Positions 31,522-43,145 of a stretch of DNA of 64,000 bases are shown piece after piece (position 1 is the stretch's first letter; each line of letters begins with the position of its first letter). The DNA is taken from assembly GCF_026013645.1 (NCBI RefSeq), contig NZ_CP110224.1, positions 3,410,001 through 3,474,000 on the forward strand, given 5' to 3'. The notes below the pieces were generated by a model, which was not told where the DNA came from, did no database searches, and saw only the letters and a program-made list of their open reading frames with translations. Origin of the DNA: Virgibacillus natechei. Lineage in GTDB: Bacteria > Bacillota > Bacilli > Bacillales > Amphibacillaceae. The translations under genes were made by a program, and so were the position numbers.

Positions 31522-31986
31522 CTAAAGTTCTTTCTTCATCGAAGCAACCTTGATATTTATACCGTTTGGTTTATGCACAACCTCTTCGTCATACACAACA
31601 TAACCTATGGAACTATATAGCTGCATGTTCTTAGGTACTGTCATACGAACCTTGCACAGTATTGTAGATACACCAAATTTATTTGCATAGTCCTCTAAAG
31701 ATTTTAATATCTTTTTCCCGATTCCTTCTCCTTGTTTTTCAGGAATGACTGACAAACGATAAAAATATAAACTCTCATTTTTTAATTGAAATCGGACCAT
31801 ACCGACTGGATTATTTTCTTCATATGCAATCAATGATTTTTCCCCTTTTTTAAAAGCGTCAGAAACCGACTGAACAGTTTCTTCTAAAGCGCTTGGAGGA
31901 ATTTCATTCTTATATTCCATAAATGCCTTAATCATTAAATTATGAATTATAGGTGCATCTGAAGATATTGTAGAATTTATTACCAT
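31522..31986 (-). CDS. GNAT family N-acetyltransferase
   Basis: A 154-residue protein with the GNAT core VIPEKQGEGIGKKILKSLE (acetyl-CoA binding) and a later SIGYVVYDEEVVHKPNG segment. ATG at 31986 is chosen because GAGGAGGGG lies five bases upstream, removing 11 residues from the longer frame. The substrate is unknown. The gap of about 570 bases to its right holds repeat A5 and little else. Confidence 0.88.
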   Translation of the reverse strand: MVINSTISSDAPIIHNLMIKAFMEYKNEIPPSALEETVQSVSDAFKKGEKSLIAYEENNPVGMVRFQLKNESLYFYRLSVIPEKQGEGIGKKILKSLEDYANKFGVSTILCKVRMTVPKNMQLYSSIGYVVYDEEVVHKPNGINIKVASMKKEL

Positions 31987-32275
31987 ATTTCCCCTCCTCT
32001 TGATGTAATAGTTATACATTTAGAATTATTTTATACAAAATAAAATTATTAAACAATACTGAACCAAATAATATTATCGAGTCTCCATTTAACAATAATT
32101 TCTTCTTGTGTTAAATTGCTCCGTTAGCTTAAGTACATTTTTCACAATCTCCAATCATTTAGCTTAACATGATAAAGCTAATTTTTTAGATCAATATCCA
32201 GACTGGTTAAAAACGAACATCACCCTAACAAAAATCCTAGTATTTGAGTATTGATAAATAGAATAATAATTTATA

Positions 32276-32480
32276 GAACAAAGGCACAAGCGCCCGTTTA
32301 GCGACGTACGGACTGGACTGAGCCGGAGGAGATAAAGGAAACACGGCGACGAAAGAAGCCGATGTTGACTTATCGCACGGAGGTGAAGGAAGTCGCGCTA
32401 GGCGCTGGACGCTGGAGCCGGACGTGGCTATTCCAGTGACTGAATTATCCATAGTATTCAAATTTTATAATTTCCTATGC
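32276..32480 (+). repeat. Dispersed repeat family A, copy A5 (diverged short form)
   Basis: Starts GAACAAAGGCACAAGCGCCC, lacks the 60-base segment, and has the ACGGAGGTGAAGG middle variant. The DnaA box is changed by one base (TTATCCATA). The right end abuts the next terminator. Confidence 0.75.
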
Positions 32481-32485
32481 AATGA

Positions 32486-32512
32486 AGAAAAGAGCCTAAA
32501 TAGGCTCTTTTC
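32486..32512 (-). terminator. Terminator of the luciferase-like gene
   Basis: AAAGAGCCTA and TAGGCTCTTT form a perfect stem; a short TTC-rich tail follows on the minus strand. Confidence 0.8.
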
Positions 32513-32559
32513 TTAAATATCATAGGATCAACAGTCAATTGGAATGGTAATAACCCAAT

Positions 32560-33561
32560 TTAGAACCATAGATCAGCAAGCATTTTCATCGACCTTTTCC
32601 TGTCTTCCGGGTCGTAGGTGTATGTCACAACAATTAGTTCATCAGCCCCGCTGCGTTCCGTAAACTCTTCCAATTTCTTACGTACTGTTTCCGGAGAGCC
32701 GACCGCTTTGATGCTGAACATTGATTCCATACGTGCTCTTTCCTGTTCTGTTCCTAATTCGTCAGGATCCACTGGTGGTTGCATGAGGCGCTGTTTTCCA
32801 GTTTGCATATCCAATAACATGTTCTGTGTCGTGGTCCAAAGTCTCTCCGCTTCCTCATCCGTTGGAGCAACGAGGACATTAATCCCAGCCATTACATAAG
32901 GTTCTTCAATTTGTGCCGTTGGTGCAGTTGACTTGAATGTCGAACGATACAGATCAATCTTCTCCTCGTAATTGTCCGGTGTGAAATGAGAGGCAATGGA
33001 ATAAGGTAAACCCAGTTGACCAGCAATCGAGGCGCCATTCATACTTGAACCTAAAACCCACATGGGTACATTCGTGCCTGTCCCTACATTGGAAGTTACA
33101 GGTACACTATGCCCCAAGCCCTCCTCACTAAACCATCCAGTGAGATCAAGAATAGAGTTAGCAAAAGATTGTGGGTCACTACCGGAATGAGTTAAGAGCT
33201 GAGCCGTCTGGGCATCGGTGCCTGGAGCCCGTCCGAGACCTAGATCAATCCGATCAGGAAACAATTGTGCAATGGTGCCAAAGCTCTCGGCCACCTGTAG
33301 CGGAGAATGGTTGGGCAGCATAATCCCGCCAGAGCCAACACGAATTCTTTTCGTCACATTTGCAGCCAGACCAATCAAGTTGGAAGTTGCCATGGATGCC
33401 AAATTTATCGAGTTATGGTGCTCTGCAAACCAGAGTCTCTTAAACCCGAGCTTATCTACCAGTTGAGCCGCTTCTAAGGCTTCCTCCAGTGCTTCTTTTT
33501 TCGTTTGACCTTCTGATATACTGACAAGATCAAGTACGTTTAATGGGATATGTTTGGTCAT
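32560..33561 (-). CDS. Luciferase-like FMN-dependent oxidoreductase (MsnO8/YceB-type)
   Basis: A 333-residue TIM-barrel protein of the bacterial luciferase-like superfamily. Typical motifs are LWFAEHHNSINLASMATSN, GSGGIMLPNHSPL and DRIDLGLGRAPGTD. Members use reduced flavin; the natural substrate is usually unknown. GAGGTG precedes the ATG. It stands alone between rho and the GNAT genes with its own terminator. Confidence 0.92.
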   Translation of the reverse strand: MTKHIPLNVLDLVSISEGQTKKEALEEALEAAQLVDKLGFKRLWFAEHHNSINLASMATSNLIGLAANVTKRIRVGSGGIMLPNHSPLQVAESFGTIAQLFPDRIDLGLGRAPGTDAQTAQLLTHSGSDPQSFANSILDLTGWFSEEGLGHSVPVTSNVGTGTNVPMWVLGSSMNGASIAGQLGLPYSIASHFTPDNYEEKIDLYRSTFKSTAPTAQIEEPYVMAGINVLVAPTDEEAERLWTTTQNMLLDMQTGKQRLMQPPVDPDELGTEQERARMESMFSIKAVGSPETVRKKLEEFTERSGADELIVVTYTYDPEDRKRSMKMLADLWF

Positions 33562-33784
33562 TTTTATTCACCTCTATATTATTTTTCTGTATCGTCTACT
33601 GACTTCATCCTACATAGTATTTTAGCAGGTAACCTTCTTCTTCTAAATTTATTAGCATACTAGTAAAATTTTACTAAGGAAGTTATTTTCCAAAAAGGAG
33701 TTGGCTTTATCTTGTTATTAATTCAATTCCCTTGAACCAAAACTTTTCTAAACTAATGCAACTTAACTTCCATTGGATCAATAT
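33562..33784. other. Intergenic stretch between rho and the luciferase-like gene
   Basis: About 220 AT-rich bases that should hold the promoter of the luciferase-like gene; nothing specific is recognised. Confidence 0.4.
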
Positions 33785-33826
33785 AAAAAGAACCTCAATT
33801 ATTAGATTATGTCTAATAATTGAGGT
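33785..33826 (-). terminator. Terminator of rho
   Basis: The perfect 15-bp stem ACCTCAATTATTAGA/TCTAATAATTGAGGT is followed on the minus strand by TCTTTTT. Confidence 0.9.
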
Positions 33827-33890
33827 TTGGTTTGAATGGATATATCCTCTAATTTAATCTTTTTAGTAATAAGGTGAATCCGTTAACCTA

Positions 33891-35171
33891 CTACCTCTTT
33901 GTTCCTTTACGTTTCATTTCCTCGTCCATTTGCTGGAAAAATTCCTCATTTGTCTTAGATGCTTTTAATCGTCTTAGGAAGCGTTCGAGGAACTCATTTG
34001 AATCCTGCATTGTTTTACGAATTGCCCACATTTTATCAAGTTTGGATTTCTCAACGAGCAATTCTTCTTTACGGGTACTGGAACGTAAGATATCAATTGC
34101 TGGAAAGATTCGGCGTTCTGCCAGATTACGGTCCAGGTGCAATTCCATGTTTCCTGTTCCTTTGAATTCCTCATAAATGACGTCATCCATCCGCGAGCCT
34201 GTATCTACTAATGCTGTCGCCAGGATGGTAAAGCTTCCGCCCTCTTCAATGTTACGTGCTGCACCAAAGAACCGTTTTGGACGGTGAAAAGCTGCCGGAT
34301 CAATACCACCGGATAAAGTACGACCGCTCGGCGGAATAACTAAGTTGTATGCACGAGCTAACCTTGTAATACTATCCATTAAGACAATAACGTCACGTTT
34401 ATGCTCAACTAAACGCATTGCTCGTTCCAATACTAGTTCTGATACTTTGATATGGCTTTCTGGAACCTCGTCAAACGTTGAACTTACAACGTCAACATCA
34501 GGATGGACGGATCGTTCAATGTCTGTAACTTCTTCTGGTCGCTCATCAACAAGTAAAATGATCAGTTTTGAATCTGGGTGATTTTTTGAAACGCTGTTAG
34601 CAATTTCTTTCAACAGCATTGTTTTACCAGCTTTTGGCGGCGCAACAATTAATCCACGCTGCCCAAATCCGACTGGAGTCATCAAATCGATAATGCGTGA
34701 TGATACCTTTCTATCTTCTGTTTCCAAACGCATCAAACGGTCGGGATACAATGGTGTCAATGCAGGATAATGGACACGCTCCTTGGATGTGTCTGGATCC
34801 ATACCGTTTACAGCATCCACATGCAACAGCCCATAATAGCGTTCATTTTCTTTTGGTGGGCGAACTTTACCCGAAACTTTATCCCCATTACGGAGGTCAA
34901 ACCTACGAATTTGTGAGGCAGAAATATAAATATCCTCTGCACTCGGAGAGTAATTAATTGGTCTTAGAAAACCAAATCCTTCTGATGGAATAATTTCCAG
35001 TACCCCATCCATAAATAAAAAACCATCTTGTTCAGCTTGTCCTTTTAAAATAGCAAATATGAGTTCTCTTTTTGTTAATTTTGAGTAATAGGATACTTTG
35101 TATTCTTTTGCTAATGCATATATTTCCTTTAATGTTAATGTCTCTAAATGAGAGATTGTTAATGCAGCCAT
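33891..35171 (-). CDS. rho: Transcription termination factor Rho
   Basis: A hexameric RNA helicase that terminates transcripts. 426 residues: an N-terminal helical region, the cold-shock-like RNA-binding domain ([20 protein letters not shown]), the Walker [26 protein letters not shown], and the Q/R loop regions ([20 protein letters not shown]). The order glpX-rho-rpmE-tdk follows B. subtilis apart from the inserted genes to its left. Confidence 0.98.
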   Translation of the reverse strand: MAALTISHLETLTLKEIYALAKEYKVSYYSKLTKRELIFAILKGQAEQDGFLFMDGVLEIIPSEGFGFLRPINYSPSAEDIYISASQIRRFDLRNGDKVSGKVRPPKENERYYGLLHVDAVNGMDPDTSKERVHYPALTPLYPDRLMRLETEDRKVSSRIIDLMTPVGFGQRGLIVAPPKAGKTMLLKEIANSVSKNHPDSKLIILLVDERPEEVTDIERSVHPDVDVVSSTFDEVPESHIKVSELVLERAMRLVEHKRDVIVLMDSITRLARAYNLVIPPSGRTLSGGIDPAAFHRPKRFFGAARNIEEGGSFTILATALVDTGSRMDDVIYEEFKGTGNMELHLDRNLAERRIFPAIDILRSSTRKEELLVEKSKLDKMWAIRKTMQDSNEFLERFLRRLKASKTNEEFFQQMDEEMKRKGTKR

Positions 35172-35717
35172 TCAATCACCACGCCTACTATTTATTTTTA
35201 TATTTTTTTACTTAAATCACACAAAGTTTATCGCTTTTTAACGGGCAAGGTCACCCAAATACGGCACAACCTTGAAAGGAATGCCGTTTTTCCTGCATGC
35301 GATATTATTCTGAGAGGTCTACCTTGTCAATCGCAACGCCGACATTAGCATGTCCTTGCTCCGAATGAATGCAATTTCTTTTATAAGGATTTATAAAAAA
35401 ACCAGGGTTCTAACTATTTCTTGGCGCTATGCCAAGCTTTTCTAATAAAGATTTAGTAATCTTTTATGGTAGGTTTTTTCTTACAGAATTGAAGAATTAT
35501 CGGAAGCTAGAATAGAAGATCGGTTTATTTAGAAAACTTGTTTAAGTATACATTATCATAACCAAGTTAGATATGTAGTAAACACATACTATGTTACGCT
35601 TTTACACACCAATATTCAACTCTATTTTAAAATTTCTAATAGAATTTTTAATAGAATTAGGAAGCCATCGACTATGATGGCTTCCTCTTCTATATATTTC
35701 CAGTGCTTTTTCAACAT
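35172..35717. other. Intergenic region between glpX and rho, with degraded repeats
   Basis: About 545 bases. A family C-like fragment (about 35260-35345, TTGTCAATCGCAACGCCGAC) and a family E-like fragment (about 35400-35470, TTTCTTGGCGCTATGCCAAG) can be seen, both decayed. The rho promoter and leader must lie here but were not pinned down. No gene. Confidence 0.5.
35659..35686 (-). terminator. Hairpin downstream of glpX, likely terminator
   Basis: AGGAAGCCATC and GATGGCTTCCT form a perfect stem; the tail on the minus strand (AATTCTATT) is only moderately T-rich. Confidence 0.6.
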
Positions 35718-36680
35718 TTACATGACAAGATTAGGTTTCTTCTTTAAGCTGTGTTCTCCATCAACGAAACGAACTGTTCCGCTTTTCGCCCGCATAACGA
35801 CCGTCTGTGTTGTGGCTTTTGAACCTTTATATTGAATGCCTTTCAATAATTCGCCGTCCGTTATCCCCGTTGCAGCAAAAATTGCATCATCACCACTACA
35901 GAAATCATCCATGTAAAACACTTTATTCATATCTGTTATTCCCATCGTCTTACAGCGTTCTATTTCCTCGTCCTTTTCTGGATAAAGTTTGCCTTGAATC
36001 TCGCCACCTAAACATTTCAAAGCGGCCGCAGCAATTACACCTTCAGGAGCGCCACCGATTCCAATTAGAATATCTACACCAGTATCATCAAAAGCTGTAT
36101 TCATTGCACCTGCAACATCGCCATCCGGAATTAATTTGATTCTTGCACCCGCTGCACGGATTTCCTCAATTAATTCTTTATGACGTGGGCGATTCAATAC
36201 CGTTACGACAACATCTTCTATATCTTTATTTTTAGCTTTTGCTACTGCACGTAGATTATCATAGGTGGAAGCATTGATGTCCACCTTGCCTACTGCTTTT
36301 GGTCCTACTGCAATTTTTTTCATGTACATATCAGGTGCGTGTAATAATGTCTTTTCATCAGCAATCGCAATGACGGATAAGGCATTCCATGATCCCTGAG
36401 CTACAATGCTTGTTCCTTCTACAGGGTCAACAGCAACATCTACACCTGGGCCGTCACCAGTACCAAGTTTTTCACCTATATACAACATAGGTGCTTCATC
36501 CATTTCTCCTTCGCCAATAACGACTGTACCTTGCATCGGAATTGTATTAAAAACGTCCCGCATCGCCGTAGTTGCAGCATCATCTGCTTCTTCTTTTTGG
36601 CCTCTCCCCATCCAACGGGCCGACTTTAATGCAGCAGCCTCGGTAACGCGAACTAATTCCATTGTTAAACTTCTCTCCAT
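35718..36680 (-). CDS. glpX: Fructose-1,6-bisphosphatase class II
   Basis: A gluconeogenic phosphatase converting fructose 1,6-bisphosphate to fructose 6-phosphate. 320 residues, Li-sensitive phosphatase fold. Motifs are [30 protein letters not shown] (metal binding) and [14 protein letters not shown]. The start follows GAAGAGGGAGAGGG, and the product begins MERSL like B. subtilis GlpX. It is grouped with murZ, tal and fbaA as in B. subtilis. Confidence 0.97.
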   Translation of the reverse strand: MERSLTMELVRVTEAAALKSARWMGRGQKEEADDAATTAMRDVFNTIPMQGTVVIGEGEMDEAPMLYIGEKLGTGDGPGVDVAVDPVEGTSIVAQGSWNALSVIAIADEKTLLHAPDMYMKKIAVGPKAVGKVDINASTYDNLRAVAKAKNKDIEDVVVTVLNRPRHKELIEEIRAAGARIKLIPDGDVAGAMNTAFDDTGVDILIGIGGAPEGVIAAAALKCLGGEIQGKLYPEKDEEIERCKTMGITDMNKVFYMDDFCSGDDAIFAATGITDGELLKGIQYKGSKATTQTVVMRAKSGTVRFVDGEHSLKKKPNLVM

Positions 36681-36790
36681 TATTTTCCCTCTCCCTCTTC
36701 AATAAATAACCTCATCCCAAAAGGATTATTTATATAATTAAGGTGGAAGTGAGCTCCTTAGAGATGTAGTTAGAACAGCACTTTAAATGA

Positions 36791-38080
36791 TTATGAATTT
36801 TGAAATTGTACAATCTCTTGATCGGTCATTTCTTCTCGCCAAACATTTGCACCGAGGTCGAGTAATTTCTCTGTAATTTTTTCATAACCTCGATCAATAT
36901 GTTCAAGACCTGTTATTTCTGTTATACCTTCAGCCATTAATCCCGCGATGATAAGGGAGGCGCCAGCACGTAAATCGGAGGCTTTTACTTTTGCGCCCTC
37001 CAGCTGGGTTGAACCAGACACGATTGCTGATCCACCTTCCACTTTTATCGTTGCGTTCATACGCCTTAATTCATCAATATGCTTTAGACGAGCTGCATAG
37101 ATTGTGTCTGTAATAACACCTGTATCCGCTGCCTTTGTTAATAATGTAGTAAAGGGCTGCTGAAGATCTGTTGGAAACCCTGGGTAAACCAATGTTTTCA
37201 CATCTACACTCTTCAGCTGTCTGCTAGGAATGATTCTGAGCTGTTCGTCTTTTTCCTCTATAGACACACCCATCTCACGTAATTTTGCTAATAATGATTC
37301 TATATGCAGTGAGATTACATTATCGATAATTACTTCTTTCCCTTGCGCTGCTGCTGCTATAGCATAGGTTCCGGCTTCGATGCGATCCGGAATAATAGTA
37401 TGTGTACAACCATGTAATTCAGGAACACCTTCAATACGAATGACGTCCGTTCCTACCCCTTTGATTTTTGCTCCCATGTTTGTTAACAATGTAGCTACAT
37501 CAATAATTTCAGGCTCTTTTGCAGCGTTTTCAATGGTTGTTTTTCCTTTTGCCTTAACTGCAGCAAGCATGATATTAATCGTCGCTCCAACACTAACAAC
37601 ATCCATGTATATTCGGGCGCCTCTAAGCTCTTCTGCTCGCAGGTAAATGGCTCCCTGTTCATTTGTAACTTCAGCACCCAAAGCTTCAAATCCTTTAATA
37701 TGCTGATCAATTGGACGCGGCCCTAAATAACATCCACCAGGAAGACCAATAACGGCTTTGTTAAATTTACCCAACATTGCACCCATGAAATAATAAGAAG
37801 CGCGTAACTTCTGTACCTTCCCATTCGGTAATGGCATAGGGATCATATCCTCAGGGTTAATCGTAACAGTTTGGCTGTCTTGCCACGAGACCGATCCACC
37901 AATTTCCTCCAATAAATCTCCGAGTGTAGAAGCATCAGAAATTTCCGGAAGGCCTTCGATGGTCACATCAGAATCAGCTAGTATTGCAGCTGGCAATAAG
38001 GCAACCGCACTATTTTTTGCGCCACTTATTCGTACCTGGCCATTTAATAGATGACCACCTTCAATTAACATTTTTTGCAT
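36791..38080 (-). CDS. murZ: UDP-N-acetylglucosamine 1-carboxyvinyltransferase (second copy)
   Basis: Paralogue of murAA, with the same reaction in peptidoglycan precursor synthesis. 429 residues, starting [20 protein letters not shown]. The PEP-binding Cys lies in [15 protein letters not shown]. Two MurA enzymes are normal in low-GC Gram-positives, and this one occupies the murZ position between glpX and tal. GTGGGG precedes the ATG. Confidence 0.97.
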   Translation of the reverse strand: MQKMLIEGGHLLNGQVRISGAKNSAVALLPAAILADSDVTIEGLPEISDASTLGDLLEEIGGSVSWQDSQTVTINPEDMIPMPLPNGKVQKLRASYYFMGAMLGKFNKAVIGLPGGCYLGPRPIDQHIKGFEALGAEVTNEQGAIYLRAEELRGARIYMDVVSVGATINIMLAAVKAKGKTTIENAAKEPEIIDVATLLTNMGAKIKGVGTDVIRIEGVPELHGCTHTIIPDRIEAGTYAIAAAAQGKEVIIDNVISLHIESLLAKLREMGVSIEEKDEQLRIIPSRQLKSVDVKTLVYPGFPTDLQQPFTTLLTKAADTGVITDTIYAARLKHIDELRRMNATIKVEGGSAIVSGSTQLEGAKVKASDLRAGASLIIAGLMAEGITEITGLEHIDRGYEKITEKLLDLGANVWREEMTDQEIVQFQNS

Positions 38081-38228
38081 GTAAGAAACCCCACTTTTTG
38101 ATGTACTGGATAAGTAAAGCTAATGATGAACCAACCTCGCGTGCATAAGCAGCGACCCTTCTAATTCAAGGACGTTTTACTGATGGCAGCTTACTTACAC
38201 TGATATGAAAGTATAACTTTTTTTGGGA

Positions 38229-38350
38229 AATCAGTATAAGTGCAACTAAGGCTTGGCGATAAGCCAAGTTTTCTAAAAGCTTTACTTTAGGCGAATGTCC
38301 TTAGTTCGCACTTATACAGTAGGAAAGTTTATCTTTCCTATCTGCCAAGT
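38229..38350 (+). repeat. Palindromic repeat family E, copy E5 (best preserved)
   Basis: Outer arms GTATAAGTGCAACTAAGG and CCTTAGTTCGCACTTATAC enclose a second stem CTTGGC/GCCAAG. It fills most of the gap between tal and murZ. The left arm matches the extra segment found inside family A copies A1, A3 and A4. Confidence 0.7.
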
Positions 38351-38401
38351 CCATGCACCCTTTTTTATTTAGGTTGTGCAATATTTCCAATTTCATACGC
38401 T

Positions 38402-39043
38402 TTATTTTTGTTTATTCCAGTCTGAAAGGAATTTTTCAATTCCTTGATCCGTTAATGGATGTTTCACTAGTTGACCGATCACTTTCATCGGAATCGTTGA
38501 AATATGTGCCCCGTTCACTGCAGCATCTGTGACATGCAGTGGGTGTCTAATCGATGCAGCAATAATTTCTGAATGGATATTATGTCGGTCAAAGATGGCT
38601 GAAATCGTCGCTATCAAATCCATCCCGTCTTGGCCAATATCATCTAATCGCCCTAAAAATGGAGATACATAAGATGCGCCTGCCCGTGCTGCCAGGAGCG
38701 CCTGATTCGCATTAAAAATTAACGTTACATTCGTTTTGATGTTAAGATCACTTAATGCTTTTACTGCCTTAAGTCCTTCAAGCGTCATTGGAACTTTAAC
38801 CGTTATATTTTCTGCAATCGCAGCTAGTTCCTTACCTTCACTGATCATTCCCTCAGCATCTTCCGCAATTACTTCTGCACTGACAGAACCTGAAACTTCC
38901 TTTGTAATCTCACCTAAACGTTCATGAAAGGATACACCTTCTTTTGCTACCAGGCTTGGGTTTGTTGTCACCCCTGATAGAATACCAAGTTCATTAGCTG
39001 TTCGTATCTCATCAATATTTGCTGAGTCAATAAAAAATTTCAT
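38402..39043 (-). CDS. tal: Transaldolase (short TalC/MipB type)
   Basis: Links the pentose phosphate pathway and glycolysis by moving a dihydroxyacetone unit. 213 residues starting [20 protein letters not shown]. The Schiff-base lysine is in [11 protein letters not shown] at 39043 is selected by AGCGAGG upstream and by the standard N-terminus. It lies 99 bases downstream of fbaA. Short members can act as fructose-6-phosphate aldolase; the sequence alone does not exclude this. Confidence 0.95.
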   Translation of the reverse strand: MKFFIDSANIDEIRTANELGILSGVTTNPSLVAKEGVSFHERLGEITKEVSGSVSAEVIAEDAEGMISEGKELAAIAENITVKVPMTLEGLKAVKALSDLNIKTNVTLIFNANQALLAARAGASYVSPFLGRLDDIGQDGMDLIATISAIFDRHNIHSEIIAASIRHPLHVTDAAVNGAHISTIPMKVIGQLVKHPLTDQGIEKFLSDWNKQK

Positions 39044-39142
39044 ATACGTGAGCCTCGCTTCCCTATGTAAATTTTTAGAGATTATGGCATTCGCCATTAA
39101 ATGTTTGGTGAATGCCAATTTTTCTAATTTAACTAGATATGC

Positions 39143-40006
39143 TTATGCTTGCTTTGTTGAACCAAATTCACGCATTTTGCCTTTAACAGTTTCGATAATT
39201 GCCTCGGTACCAGGTCCTAAGTATTTACGTGGATCATATAGATCTGGTTTCGCGTCCAATGCTTTACGAACAGCGTCTGCTTGTGCCATTTGACTTTCCG
39301 TATTTACATTAATTTTCGCAGAACCCAAAGAAATTGCACGTTGAATATCATTCGTTGGAATTCCAGTGCCACCATGTAAAACCAATGGAACATCGACCAA
39401 GTTCATAATTTCTTCCATACGGTCAAAACCTAAGTTCGGCTCCCCTTTGTATGGACCATGTACAGAACCAAGTGCCGGTGCAAACACATCAACATTTGTC
39501 TCTTTAACTAATCGTTCGCATTCACTCGGAATTGCGTATGCTGCTTCTGCATCATCTACAATGATATCATCTTCTTGTCCACCGACGCGACCTAACTCTG
39601 CTTCAACCGATACGCCATGAATATGTGCCAATTCCACCACTTTTTTTGTAATTGCAATATTGTCATCCAAAGGCTCGTGTGATGCATCGATCATTACAGA
39701 TGTAAAGCCTGCATGAATTGCCTCTGCCGCTTTTTCAAAACTTGAACCATGATCCAAATGTATAGCCACTGGAACCGTTGTACCATACGAATCCATTAGC
39801 GCTTTAACCATAGCTACAACAACATTAAAACCACCCATGTATTTCGCAGCACCCTCAGAAACACCTAAAATAACTGGTGATTGTTCTTCTTCAGCCGCTT
39901 TCAGAATTGCTTGTGCATATTCCATATTATTTAAATTAAACTGTCCCACCGCATATTGATTTTCTTTTCCTTTTTCCAGCATCTCTTTCATCGATACTAA
40001 TGGCAA
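39143..40006 (-). CDS. fbaA: Fructose-bisphosphate aldolase class II
   Basis: A zinc-dependent aldolase of glycolysis and gluconeogenesis. 287 residues. Zinc ligands are in [16 protein letters not shown] and HGGTGI; the phosphate-binding region is [13 protein letters not shown]. The start is TTG at 40004-40006 with GAGGAGG upstream. It forms a probable unit with tal and follows spo0F as in B. subtilis. Confidence 0.98.
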   Translation of the reverse strand: MPLVSMKEMLEKGKENQYAVGQFNLNNMEYAQAILKAAEEEQSPVILGVSEGAAKYMGGFNVVVAMVKALMDSYGTTVPVAIHLDHGSSFEKAAEAIHAGFTSVMIDASHEPLDDNIAITKKVVELAHIHGVSVEAELGRVGGQEDDIIVDDAEAAYAIPSECERLVKETNVDVFAPALGSVHGPYKGEPNLGFDRMEEIMNLVDVPLVLHGGTGIPTNDIQRAISLGSAKINVNTESQMAQADAVRKALDAKPDLYDPRKYLGPGTEAIIETVKGKMREFGSTKQA

Positions 40007-40106
40007 GCTATATCCTCCTCTAAGATGACTTATTCACCTTTGTCTTTAATTTTAACTACACTATAAGAATACCAATTTGCGACTAAAGGCGCAACACCTG
40101 AATGAA

Positions 40107-40466
40107 TTATCCTATTAATGACCTCACTCGTTTGACCATTTCTTGTACATCAAACGGCTTTAAGACGACAGCTTTTACTAAACGTTGTCTTTCTACTTCC
40201 TCTCTAATAGACTCTTCTAACCCGCTTATAAGTATCGTTGGAATTTTTATATTATCCTTTTCCAATTTCTGCACGACTTCGACACCAGTAAAAATTGGCA
40301 ATCTATAATCCATTATAATTAAACTGAAAAAATAAAGTTGAATAATTTCTAACGCTTCTTTACCGGTCGAGGCTGTGCTTACCTGATACCCTTCACTTGT
40401 GAGAAGATCGGTTAATAGTAAACGGATGCCAGCTTGATCATCCACTACTAAGATTCTCTTTTTCAT
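40107..40466 (-). CDS. spo0F: Sporulation phosphorelay response regulator Spo0F
   Basis: A 119-residue stand-alone receiver domain that carries phosphate from sensor kinases to Spo0B. The acidic pair is in ILVVDDQAG, the phospho-acceptor Asp in LIIMDYRLP, and the conserved Lys in LKPFD. The switch residue Thr is replaced by Ser (TILISGLEES), and the usual MTAYGEL segment is not conserved. Identity rests on its position between pyrG and fbaA and on its length; the sequence has diverged. Confidence 0.88.
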   Translation of the reverse strand: MKKRILVVDDQAGIRLLLTDLLTSEGYQVSTASTGKEALEIIQLYFFSLIIMDYRLPIFTGVEVVQKLEKDNIKIPTILISGLEESIREEVERQRLVKAVVLKPFDVQEMVKRVRSLIG

Positions 40467-40526
40467 AACATAATGCTCCCCCCTTCACATCAATTATTTC
40501 TCCTCCTTGTAAATTGTCCTGCTACT

Positions 40527-40557
40527 TAATTTCTATATAATTATGTAAAAACCTGCC
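40527..40557 (-). promoter_or_regulatory. Possible sigma-H-type promoter of spo0F
   Basis: On the minus strand CAGGTTTTT and GAAATTA are separated by about 13 bases, loosely matching the sigma-H pattern AGGA(A/T)3 and GAAT. spo0F is sigma-H dependent in B. subtilis. The match is weak. Confidence 0.3.
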
Positions 40558-40619
40558 AAAATATGAAATATGTTTCGATTATCGTTCTATTAAAATGACA
40601 TTTTTTTAAAAATAATTAA

Positions 40620-41180
40620 GGTTGTTTTCTAAAAAATTGATGTTTTTGGCGTAATATTTATAAAAGACGAAGTAACTTGAAATTTAGGTTGATGCTTTTT
40701 AAACCGCTGCGGAAATACACTCCGCTTTCCGCGGGTGACCCGTGAGCCTCCTTGCCCCGGCAAGGGGTATGCCGACGTTGCCCGCAAAGGGCGGTTTTAG
40801 TTGGCCTTCATCATTTAACGCACTGCGGGGTCTCACTCTGGCCACTGTTCCCGCAGGAGTCTCCGTGTATTTCCTTCGCTGGTAAGATGCTTTTCAACTT
40901 CATCAAAATTGCTTGATTATATACTAAACATAGCCATGCACTATTATGATAGTTGATTGGAGCGAAGGACAGTCGACTCCTGCGGGAAAAGCACGAGTCT
41001 GAAGACCCCGCAGCGGCGGTCTTCCGCGGGGAGGCTGAAGCCGTGCCCGCGGAAAGCGACTGACCGGAGCGGAAATCAACAAGCACTTACGTCGTCTTTT
41101 ATATCAATTTGCGAAGAATTAAAAGCAACAAAGGTTTTCGGTGGGGCGAGTAATCGCAGTCCCAATGCTTACGAAAAGAG
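40620..41180 (-). repeat. MITE-like repeat family D, copy D2, with one hairpin module
   Basis: D-prime lies at about 40695-40885 and D at about 40955-41080. The right end TTACGAAAAGAGC matches D1. D-prime contains a plus-strand module at 40750-40805 (outer GCCGAC/GTTGGC with one wobble pair, inner GCCC/GGGC, loop GCAAA). The D half here has no module where D1 and D3 have one. Confidence 0.78.
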
Positions 41181-41188
41181 CTATAATG

Positions 41189-41240
41189 AAAAAACCCTGA
41201 ATGAAGGGTGCACTTCTAAAAGGAACCTTTCATTCAGGGT
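41189..41240 (-). terminator. Terminator of pyrG
   Basis: ACCCTGAATGAA pairs with TTCATTCAGGGT across a loop of about 25 bases, followed by TTTTTTC on the minus strand. Confidence 0.85.
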
Positions 41241-41247
41241 ATAGAAC

Positions 41248-42867
<1,620 letters not shown>

Positions 42868-42909
42868 TCATCCCTCTTTCTTCAATATGCTTTTATATAA
42901 TCGTATAGA

Positions 42910-43015
42910 GGTTGCTCTTAAATTACCAAATGAAAAGCGACCTAGTAGTTTCTAACCCCAGTTATGCCGCTTCGACCTCTTCATTCGGCAACTTTTGAAC
43001 ACTCACTTATAATGT
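42910..43015. repeat. Degenerate family C fragment in the pyrG-rpoE gap
   Basis: Contains AGGTTGCTC, CCGCTTCGACCTCTTCATTC and AACTTTTGAACACTCAC, the worn ends and middle of family C. It has no recognisable module. Confidence 0.5.
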
Positions 43016-43032
43016 GCAAAAACATGGAAAAT

Positions 43033-43072
43033 AATAAAAGCGCCTCCCCATGTAGTATGGGGAAACGCTTTG
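43033..43072 (-). terminator. Terminator of rpoE
   Basis: On the minus strand AAGCGTTTCCCCAT, a loop and ATGGGGAGGCGCTT form a stem with one bulge, followed by TTATTATTTT. Confidence 0.75.
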
Positions 43073-43145
43073 GTCTGCCGAAATTTAAGTGCCCAATACG
43101 AATTGTACTTCAATTGGCTTTAAAAAGTCAAGCTGTCTTTTACGT

